NCBI GenBank assembly: GCA_000149265.1
Contig: CH003412.1
Coordinates: 468,934-532,933, forward strand
Direction: 5' to 3'
Source of the DNA: Ciona savignyi
Taxonomy: Eukaryota; Chordata; Ascidiacea; Phlebobranchia; Cionidae
Length of the DNA: 64,000 bases
The first letter of the stretch is position 1; every line of letters starts with the position of its first letter. The translations under genes and the position numbers were made by a program. Positions 55,068-64,000 of this stretch are shown in pieces. The notes under the pieces were generated by a model. It was not told where the DNA came from, did not search any database, and worked only from the letters and a program-made list of their open reading frames with translations.

Positions 55068-56087
55068 ATGGCCCTCACCGGGGAAATTACAAATGAGGAA
55101 TTTGCTCAATACGACCGGCAAATCCGACTTTGGGGTCTGGATGCACAAAAGAGGTTGCGACAGAGCAAAATATTGGTTGCAGGACTTGGTGGTCTCGGAT
55201 CAGAAGTAGTGAAGAATATTGTGTTGGCAGGAGTATATTCAATAACATTATTGGATGACCAAGAAGTATGCAAGGAAGATCTTTGCTCCCAATTGCTTAT
55301 TACAAAAGAGCATCTGGGAACAAACATAGCAGAGGCTTCAAAGGCGCGAACTCAAGAACTAAACCCCAATGTTATGGTTGACGTGGAAACAAAAAACATT
55401 GACTCGATGGATGAAAAATATTTTTCAAATTTTGACATTGTTTGTGTGACACGCTGCACATTACAACAGCGAAAAAAACTGAATATTTTTTGTCGTGATC
55501 AAAATGTGAAGTTTTTCTGCGGAGATGTTTTTGGATTTTTTGGATATTGTTTCTTGGATTTAGGAGATCACGAGTATGTTGAAGAAGTTAGTAGTAGAGA
55601 AGAGGACATAATCCAAGTGGAAAACGCACCACCGGAAAAGAAAATAAAGAAAGAAGAACAAGACTCTGTTTCAGTGAAGAAAACAATCCAGTTCTGTAGT
55701 TACGAGACAGCTCTCAAAGAAGACTGGAGAAAGAGAAGTAGAAGGAATTTACGTCAGTCGTCCAGTGTATTTTATAAAATGCAAATTGTAGACAAATTTC
55801 AGGAAAAATTTTCAAGGCTGCCGAAACAAAGCGATGAAGATAAAGTCAAGTTGAATTTAATCAAAGCAGAAGTCTTGGCCGAAGCTGGAATGAAAGTTGA
55901 TTTTGTATCGGATGATTTTCATAACTTTTGTTTTTCTGTTCTCAGCCCAGTTGCAGCCATTGTGGGTGGAGTAATGGCCCAGGAAGTTATCAAGGCTTGT
56001 TCAAAAAAAGACAAACCACACCAAAATTTTTTTTTCTACGATGGTTTAAAACATCTTGGGATTGTGGATAATGTTTGCCCAAAATAA
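55068..56087 (+). CDS. SAE1: SUMO-activating enzyme subunit 1 (SAE1/Aos1), single exon
   Basis: The product is 339 residues, close to the usual SAE1 length of about 345. SAE1 is the non-cysteine half of the SUMO E1; with UBA2 it adenylates SUMO. Visible signatures are YDRQIRLWGLDAQKRL (15-30), the nucleotide-binding GLGGLGSEV (39-47), LLDDQEV, the LNPNV stretch, GDVFGFFGYCFLDLG, the late block SPVAAIVGGVMAQEVIKA and a C-terminal FFFYDG. A lysine/glutamate-rich insert (about 190-210) separates the halves. It lacks the catalytic cysteine domain, as expected for this subunit. The start is the first ATG, giving the normal N-terminus. The whole gene is one uninterrupted frame, unlike every other gene in this window. 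That could mean intron loss or an old retrocopy. Confidence 0.95.
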   Translation: MALTGEITNEEFAQYDRQIRLWGLDAQKRLRQSKILVAGLGGLGSEVVKNIVLAGVYSITLLDDQEVCKEDLCSQLLITKEHLGTNIAEASKARTQELNPNVMVDVETKNIDSMDEKYFSNFDIVCVTRCTLQQRKKLNIFCRDQNVKFFCGDVFGFFGYCFLDLGDHEYVEEVSSREEDIIQVENAPPEKKIKKEEQDSVSVKKTIQFCSYETALKEDWRKRSRRNLRQSSSVFYKMQIVDKFQEKFSRLPKQSDEDKVKLNLIKAEVLAEAGMKVDFVSDDFHNFCFSVLSPVAAIVGGVMAQEVIKACSKKDKPHQNFFFYDGLKHLGIVDNVCPK

Positions 56088-56728
56088 TCTGAACTTTTCA
56101 ATGATACAAAAATAGGCAAGATTCTGGTTTATACGTTTATTATTAAATATACAATCATTAGTTATAAAGCTTAAGTGCACAAAGATGATCTATATATACA
56201 TATACAACTAAATTAAAACAATTACTTTGCACACTCATTTTAGGAAGACTTATATTATCTACAAAGATTTTCGAGAATCAATTTACAGAAAGCGTGACAC
56301 AGCGGATAAATTTTAATAACATAAAGAGAATTTCATGTTTTTCATTTAACTTGCAGTAATAATCCAGCAAAAAAAATAATTTTAATTAAATGACCATTTA
56401 TTTGATAATTTTCTGTAGTAAATTTAAATGTGATTGATAAATTGACAAGTTTTTTTAGTTTATACTACATCAATAAGGAAAACCAGCCCAGCTCTGGCAT
56501 CCATAAAGGGCGCAAGATGAAATGTATATTTGCATATGGTCACAGTATATATATTTAAGTTGCAGCTGTCAGCAAGTTTAGGAGGTAATTGCTTAATGTC
56601 GGGATAAATTGAGATATAACATGCTGGTGAATTATAAGATACTCTTTCGGGTGTCACACAAAATCACAGAAATCTGATTGTTTAAGATTTCCATTGAAAA
56701 TTAAATATATAGAAATATATATTTATTT

Positions 56729-56768
<40 letters not shown>

Positions 56769-57391
56769 GCGAAAGAAAAAAGAAATTTGCACACCATTCA
56801 CAATGAAAGTGAAAAACTGCATTTGATTAGAATTGTCATCAGGACGTTAATAGTCATACTTGCTCCTCTGCTATTTTGTCACCTCTGTTTGATTGCATAA
56901 GTGATCCTTCTTCCACAAAACTACCCGGCTGCATTAAGAATGGGCTCGTTGTTAAAACAAACATTGAATTTATATACAATATTTTGGTCCTGCGGAAAAA
57001 TTTCTTCTCTGGTAAAAATCAAACTCCTGGTTTTGCACTTAGTACTGTAAATAGCCATGACAGTACCGGTATTGATATTTAATTTAGCTCTATGACATGC
57101 GTTGTTGTCAGCAAAGAACTGGTCTGCTAGGTCCACTGGACCTGTACAAAGTAGAAGGACCTCTATGGTCCAGCTGCCCAAGCTATTGTTTAATATTATG
57201 CTGCTGTTTCAGTTTAACCCATTAGTCCAATGGCTTTATGTGTATTAAACATAAATATCCTGTAATAATTTGAAGTGAACAATAAATATTTAATTAATAC
57301 CACTTTCATTTCAATTTAACTGTGGATAAACAATTAGAAGTACAAAACATTTCAAGACCAGTGTTGGTGTAATAAAAATGTAACCAAAAGA
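56088..57391. other. Intergenic between SAE1 and MGRN1-like gene (convergent ends)
   Basis: This region contains the presumed 3' UTRs of both genes. ATTAAA near 56144 is a possible SAE1 poly(A) signal. It also holds the AT microsatellite at 56732-56763. Short open frames lack features. Confidence 0.45.
56732..56763. repeat. (AT)n microsatellite
   Basis: About 16 uninterrupted AT dinucleotides, extended by imperfect AT-rich sequence on the left. Confidence 0.9.
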
Positions 57392-60300
57392 TTAGTTTAC
57401 CGAATCAACGTTTGATGAACCATCTTCCCTTAAAAGTCCATTGCTGCTTGTGCTACTGCTTTGACCACTTTCAAGCGCTGTATAAAAATAATGCATATAT
57501 TTTGAATGGGATAAACATCTTTGTTGGATAGATCTTTAAAGCAATTGGTTTCATTTGGTTAGCATGCTCATATACATGGCTTACTTTGGTCAACATGCTC
57601 ATACATGTGTTGGGATGTTGAGGTGTGTGCATCATCATCGACGTGATCTAGATCATCGATATCCGGAACATCAGCTTTTTGCTCTAAGGTATCAACATCG
57701 ATGGGGGTGAATAAGGGAGGTGCTGAAAAAAATCTGTATTTATTAATTTATCTTTTTTAGTAATCTATAATACAAGTCTACAAGGGTTGGAAAATACTTC
57801 CAAATCATTTACATATTTTATATTTTAAGAACTAAAATATAAAACAAAAGAAATTAATACCAAAATACGCTATTAACCACATTATTATTAGTAGGATTGA
57901 AAATATTAAAATTTCTGCATTCCTATAGTTATAAACGTAACGTTGTAAGGGTTATAAGATTAGTAAAACATTTCTCTATTTTAATATTTCTATATTTTAG
58001 TGGTGATCAGTATAGCTTCATAAACCTAAAGGGGGGAATAAGGTAATCTGAGGATTGTTCATTTTATAGCACCACTTGCGTTTTCCGATTCAGGAGATAA
58101 AACAGGATTATCCTATATTAAACTGCGAATGCAATGGAATATCTATACCCATATTTATCTCAACAGCAACAATTGGATTTGTTTCGTTTTGAACTGAAGT
58201 TGAGTTCTCCGTAGAAGCCTCAGCCTGTGTGTTAAAAAAAAGGAAAATAATATTAGATAAATTGTTGTAAAAATGTTTTTTTTAAACACAAACTTTTAGG
58301 GACATATACTCCAATGTTGTAAAAAGGGTTCTTTAAGCAAAACATCAATAGTAAATTGGGGAAATAACAACTAATGTGGTGGGGTGTTAAGCTACTATTT
58401 AATGGACTATTAATTTTAGCTAGTAAATTGAAGAAAATCTTTTGGGCTGGTGTCAAGCTTATATTAGACAATTAATTTTGCTTAAAAATTAAGTAAAATT
58501 ATCTTCATTTGCTTATTTAAAGGTTTAATTAAAAGTCGAATGCAAAGTAAAACTGACAAAACTTTTACGTCAGGTATTTCTAAAAACGTCCAAATGACTG
58601 AAAATACCTGCCTGACAGCTTACTTTAAAAAAAACAAATTTCCAGTTGTGGAGTTCAACAAAAGGAGACTTTTTAGGATTTTTGGTTAAAACATGAAGAT
58701 GAAGTAACCTTGCTATGCATACTGAATACCTGGGTTTCGGAGGCGATTGAATACTTTTTCATCGATCCTTGTTTCCTGTGAGATCGTCTTCTTCGTGTGC
58801 TCCCACTGTTGCTACGGACTACAACATCGGGATCAACATTTTGCAACGAAGAGACTTCGTTCTCCACTTCAACCTTCTGAATTGAATCTTTCGTTAAAAA
58901 AACTTTTTTTTCGGATAGCCCAAGTTTGTTGCAAGGAAGGTTAATTCTAGAATCAAGATTATTTCAATTCGAATAGGAAATGATTAGGAATTATTTTTTA
59001 TTTTACTAATTAAAAGTGCTTATAGCGGAACAAAATGAGTTGGGTTATTGATAAAATTTTGAATCAAAGAAAAAAGATATTACAATCCAAAGACTTAATG
59101 CGATATCAAACTGGCAAAAAAACATTTCCGTTTTTGTTATAAAACGACGTTATATTTTTTAGGAAAAATACAATTACTAATTAGTGTTAAAAATTTTATT
59201 TTAGATTTAAATCTTAGGAAACTAAAATTCTTCTTATCCAACCACAGTTAGTAACCACACATTTGTTGTACGGTCAATAAATTGTATAACAAACTAAAAA
59301 AAATTAAACTTACCATAGATTTTGATTTCCTTTTCTTGGAAGATCTACGGTTGAATGAACCAGTTGATAAATTGGAAACTGAACTGGAAGCCCGCACTCC
59401 TTCGGCCCCTATTATTTAAGTTTTATGAAAAGACATTAATTAAATGTTAGTGTTGGACAAGTAGTTTAAATGTTAGTCAGTTTATTTCATTTTTCCAAAA
59501 TAAAAACATGCAATAAAGGCATTTTTATAAAAAATTAAGAAAACAGAAAAATTTAAATATAGAGAATAATTGTGGTTTATTTCTGTGAATGGAAAAACGT
59601 AAGGGGTGTTATAACATGGGTAATCACAAGGGAAAACAAGAAAATAAAAATGTTTAAAAAAAGAAACAGAAAAAAATGTTAAAATACATTGTGTATTATT
59701 GATACAGAGTTATCTGATCTTGGTTTTATTTCGTTAAGGATGGTAATGAACAATTTTGTCTGTATAAACCATAAGGCTTTAGATGCTCATTTAAATTATA
59801 GATGCATGCATTTACAGCGATGATCGAGTTGGAATAAAATCCAGTGGTTACCAGGTCATTAAAGTTGATGCATAATTGATAGCTTTCACAATATAAGAGA
59901 AACTACTCACTAAATGATATGACACCAACCCTGACCTTTAACCTTGCCTTAAATTAAACCCAACCGTCCCTTTTAAGCCTGATGTTTAAGTTTTTAATCT
60001 TAACTACAACCTTAACTATCCCTGTTAGTGCATAGTTTCCATACTTCCTGTATTTTATTATTGTCATTGCCAAACTATGTCGAGCAGTACTCTTAAGTCT
60101 TGAATCGACTGCTAACTTTCCTTCAAAGTGTTTATGTGAAATTTCAATTATAGTTTCCCTACCTATACTATCCTTAGGTTTGGTGATTGCTAAAATATTT
60201 TTACACTCACTGTGAAAACTAACTGACAAGTCATACTCTAAAGCAAAACTTAAATCGAACCATAACTCAACTATACTTTTGGTTTTGTCTTTGCTAAACT

Positions 60301-62788
60301 ATTTCCACACTTACCATCCATACTGAGTGAAGACATGGAGCCGGACACTTGTCCATTGATGGCATCGATGAGAGGAACAACTTCGTATCCCGGAGGAATT
60401 TGTACCTCAAACGGGAGCTCGGTACCATCCTCAGCTACATGTATAATTTGTTTACATTTGATGGCAAAATCAGGCTTGATCGGATTCCTTATAGATATTA
60501 CTGCATAAAAAAACTTGTTAAAACTAGGAAGCATTATGCTTGAACAATATGATTGGATATAAAAAACTATTTAAAGTATGAAACCTGTACTATAAAGCAA
60601 GTTTGGAAGAAAAAATGTTATTAATTTTTGTTTCGTACTGGTTTTGTAGATTAGGTCTCTATCAAGAAACAAAGAAAAATAATCAATGGATTTAATAACC
60701 AATATTGGAAATAAATTAAACTTTATACTAAAACAATGCGTTAAAACACAACATCTTATTACTATTACAAGAAAAAAATCTTTTTTGTATTGGTATTAGA
60801 AAAATAGTCGAATATTTAAAATTATAACATAAAAAAACAGCATTTTAACAACATAAACCTATAAGTGGTGTACATGTTATAAGTATTTCTGCAAATAATT
60901 ATAAACAACACACTGCAATAGCATAGTTAACCCGATGGTTGGCTCTTAAATGCAATTTGTAATGATTGGCCGTGTGATAACGTCCCTTGTGTTTTCCCAA
61001 TAATGTGTACAAACATGATTAGCCTGTCCTAAGATTCTTCTCAAATACACAAACACTCTTTTGGTGCCAAATGTTCCGACGCACCGTTTGAATGGACGGA
61101 TTCATCGTCATTGATTTCATCTTCAACATTCTGAACCTCGTTTAGAGGGGCTAATCCAGATTTTTTGCGGACTGCTCGGATTTGCAGAAGAGCTCGGAAC
61201 GACTGTCGACATATTGGACAACCACTTTGCTGGAAACGTAGTTGGTTGGCTGAAATTGAATGGAGTTTAGAACTTTTGGCTGATATTGAAAGGATTTTAT
61301 TAACCCGGTTTTTAAATAACAGATTAATGGCACTTTGTAGTGTCTGTGAAACTGTTGCAAGAAAAGTATTACAATCTTTATGTATGTGATGTGGCAACAG
61401 TCCTTAAACAACATGTTAAGCTTAATGCCTTCTAATGATTAAACACTTTGACGTATCTACAAAAAATATGTGAAATTTGAAGTAATTAATTTATAAACCA
61501 AATATTAAGCAAACTGAAATGGCCATGTTGTTCACAAACATAAGTAACCCACCCTAATGCCAGTAGATAAGACTGGAGAGCAGACGGTTAGATTAAACAA
61601 TAAAACAAATGTATTAACTCACCACAAGTGCTACACAGGCAGAGATGCTTGCATGGGAGGATTAAGGTGTCCCGCGAATCAGAGAGGCAGACTACACATT
61701 CTGAACTATCATCATCATCATCATCATTGTCTGCGACTCCCGCATCACCATCTACGCAAAGGTGCAGTGAATAAATCACTTGGTGATGTAAAGAACCACT
61801 CGGTGGTTGATCATTGGTTCCGTGTGGTTATTTGGTTGCCAGTTATGTGTGCTCATAACTTTATAAGTGCTAGGGGAAAACTGCACACTAAAATAAAGAT
61901 TAGCTGGTATAAGTGTTAGGGTTGCGTTTAAGCTTAGGGTTTTCAAACGGAGTTGGAATTACTTCCCATGCTTTAAATGAGCAGTTTCCATTTTTCCTCA
62001 TCTAATTGTGGCCTAGTACGGGTACCACTGAAGTATGATAACAGGTTGAATGCCTAACTACAGTTTAAACTTGACAATAAAGAGGAGTCTTAAATGTCAA
62101 GAGTCAAAGCAATTGTAATACAGGGTGTGTTGTCAGAAAGTACTGTGACCATATTGCCACAATTGAAGGTCAATGGACCATGTTTACTTTCATACATGCT
62201 GTCATGTTGTAAAGAATTTTTAATATTTGACATCAAGGTTTATTTCCCTCGTCTATAAAGCCAGTATTCATATCCCTGATGCAAACATTTAAAAATAAAA
62301 ACAATTTTATTGCTTTTAAAGGAATTTTAAATTTTGTTTGTACGTCATAAGAGAAGAATTAATGGTTCCTAAAATTGTTTTCCCTTTCCCTTAAATGTTA
62401 AAATATGTCCCATTCTATACAGCTTATTTAATATTTAGAGAGATTATGCAGTACTAACCTTGCCCTGAGCTGGTGTGTTTGTTTTCAATCCCATATATTT
62501 CTTGCAACAAGTAACATACTCCATTTATCTATAAAGAAAAAGTATTTATTAAAAAAGTATAATTAAAAAACATTCAAAATTATTTTATATACAAAATATA
62601 CTATATTTAACATTTTTAAAATTTTAGGATGTAGTTAAGTACTTGGCCATTGGTAAGAAAATATGAATTTTAGATTTGCTACATAAAAGGTTTATTTAAA
62701 TATATGGATATTTTTAGCCACAAAAGGGTTGGGCTTTACTCACCGCCTGTTTTTGCTTGAGTAGTTTTATTGTCCATGCTTCTTGTAC
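57392..62788 (-). CDS. MGRN1: MGRN1/RNF157-type RING E3 ubiquitin ligase, RING and C-terminal part (5' end not found)
   Basis: Ten exons on the - strand, all in phase (1,071 nt): 62744-62788, 62459-62528, 61623-61751, 61085-61249, 60315-60434, 59314-59408, 58730-58876, 58149-58224, 57585-57722 and 57392-57477 (TAA). Mahogunin-type ligases ubiquitinate endosomal and receptor-associated targets. Family marks in order are LLKQKQ, then CYLLQEIYGIENK, an acidic DNDDDDDSSE run, and a RING split over two exons (CVVCLSDSRDTLILPC, KHLCLCSTC, then SGCPICRQSFRALLQIRAVR). Next comes IPPGYEVVPLIDAINGQ, then a basic Ser/Arg stretch (GSTRRRRSHRKQG) and a Ser-rich end. The N-terminal substrate-binding domain exons are not seen to 64000, so they lie beyond the window. 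No P[ST]AP TSG101 motif is visible in this part. MGRN1 versus RNF157 is not resolved. Confidence 0.9.
58025..58120 (+). repeat. SINE-family scrap in an MGRN1-like intron
   Basis: AAGGTAATCTGAGGATTGTTC, shortened here, is followed by CTTGCGTTTTCCGATTCAGG and AGGATTATCCTAT, matching the tail half of the family in order but with many changes. Confidence 0.35.
59560..59640 (-). repeat. SINE-family scrap in an MGRN1-like intron
   Basis: GTGGTTTATTTCTGTGAATG, AAAACGTAAGGGG and ATGGGTAATCAC correspond to the tail half of the family as read on the + strand at 54685-54745. Confidence 0.4.
60895..61030 (+). repeat. SINE-family copy in an MGRN1-like intron
   Basis: Landmarks in order are AACAACACACTGCAATAGC, TTAACCCGATGGTTGGC, GATTGGCCGTGTGATAACG, CCTTGTGTTTTCCCA and AACATGATTA followed by CCTGTCCT. 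It ends about 10 bp before the in-frame stop that would be used if the intron after exon 61085-61249 were retained. Confidence 0.6.
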
Positions 62789-64000
62789 CTGAAAATAGAT
62801 TTCCATGTAAACAAAAGAGAAGTGAACTCATTAAGACAAATTTTTAATAAAGTAGGAATACAAAGAATGGAAATTAAAGACTTAAATGTCTCGCTTAACT
62901 AAAGCTCACACAGGGTTTACATTTTTTTTCATAACACTGTGTCATATGAAGTCAATTTTGTTAAAAAACAATATTTTAAAAACTTTTACAATTTATTTTT
63001 AACAATTTCTTAATGAAAATTTTAAGTTCATGGTTTTTAGTAGCGGTATTAATGGAATTAGGTGAGTAAATGGGGATTAGGTTTACTTAAAAATTTAGGA
63101 ATCATTTTTTTTTACTTCTAAAAAACTGCCAGTGGGTGGGAAATATTGTTTTATTTACATAATAAATATACACTACCAAATTTTATTTTATTTTATCAAT
63201 ATTTTTCAATGGAATTTAAATAAAATTCAAACTTATATTAGCGTAAAAGAGCGTATAAACATATTTCGTCATTTTTTTATACTATTCCAAGACCATTTCC
63301 ATTCACTGTAACTGTTCAGTAACAACCACTCAATAACATTGCACATATACATATCAACAAACAAATCAATAACATGAAATATTTAATCTACAAGTTAATG
63401 ATTACATGGGACTGTACTGAGTAAATTTGGCGATGCAGTATTTACTCGGACATAATATCTATCCGATAGGGAAATAGCTTAACAGAAGCTAAAACATTTT
63501 TGCGGAGCTAAAACATTAAGAATTATATAATATATATACACATATGGTACATGTTAATGTTATGTTGTACAATTATTATTGAATCGAAGTTGTAATAAAA
63601 GTTAAACCAAGAATAACATATTATTATCAAGACACTGTAAACTATTCAACAGAGAAAGTAGTTTGTTTAGTGAATCTGCTCTGGCACCAAAGTCACTGTA
63701 CAAACTTGTTTTTGTTAAAACAGCTTTGTAATATAAAATTGTAAATGCACAATTTGAAATTAAAATTACCACTGAAAAATATACATCAAACCTTATGAGT
63801 ATCTTCACTCTTTACAAAATAATAACGAATAAAAGACATTTTAAAAGTTAGAGCAAACAATAAAAAGCAAGTATATATTGCACAACTGCTCGCAACTTAA
63901 CTGTATTCGAAAAGCTTAATTTTATTGTAGGTTATACTGACTATGAAAGTGTTTTATTTGTTATTCCATTGTAGAAACTTAAGAAAATAGTTTTTTCCGA
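62789..64000. other. Probable MGRN1-like intron or upstream sequence, no exon seen
   Basis: This stretch is very AT-rich. I looked on the - strand for the conserved N-terminal domain of mahogunin proteins and found no matching exon. It is most likely a long intron continuing past the window. Confidence 0.4.

Noticed and set aside
61700..61730. CAT/ATG trinucleotide run as a microsatellite
   Set aside because: It is coding, making the acidic Asp run before the RING domain, so it is covered by the gene entry.

Overview
The window looks like chordate nuclear DNA from a sea squirt, most likely Ciona. It is AT-rich with small introns. It carries muscle myosin heavy chain genes, an Ikaros-type zinc finger gene, and genes whose introns could be reconstructed by splice phase. 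Very short candidate 5' leaders preceded by splice-acceptor-like sequence fit the spliced-leader trans-splicing known in tunicates. The species call is an inference; no marker gene settles it.

Left part (1-11.6 kb): the 3' end of an SLC38-type amino acid transporter on the + strand (1-3073). A repeat-dominated block follows (4.2-9.1 kb): a tRNA-like SINE head, a tandem array of about 183 bp, and two copies of a long element built from units of about 336 bp and ending in a hairpin. Next is a three-exon Ikaros-family (IKZF) gene (9435-11628).

Centre (14.5-48.3 kb): three nearly identical sarcomeric-type myosin heavy chain genes, each with 37 coding exons and about 1,929 codons. Copy 1 is on the - strand (14542-23325), copy 2 on the + strand (25247-33599) and copy 3 on the + strand (39377-47750). 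Copies 1 and 2 are head to head across 1.9 kb; copy 3 repeats copy 2 in tandem. All three share a compact upstream module with T-box-like sites, a CAGCTG E-box and a TATA box. I see no disruption in copy 1. Copy 2 has a one-base insertion giving a stop at the head/rod junction, plus a GC donor and a weak donor. Copy 3 has a one-base insertion in the rod. These may be recent lesions or assembly errors. The copy 2 to copy 3 gap holds an 820-bp hAT-type non-autonomous transposon with a perfect 8-bp target duplication.

Right part (49-64 kb): a Derlin-1 gene on the - strand (49067-53224, nine exons including a 27-nt micro-exon), a single-exon SUMO E1 subunit SAE1 on the + strand (55068-56087), and the RING and C-terminal part of an MGRN1/RNF157-type E3 ligase on the - strand (57392-62788, 5' end not found). 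These three act in protein quality control and ubiquitin-like modification, but nothing shows that they are co-regulated. Several SINE fragments and two hAT-like relics lie between and inside genes. Transcript ends are predicted only from AATAAA motifs.
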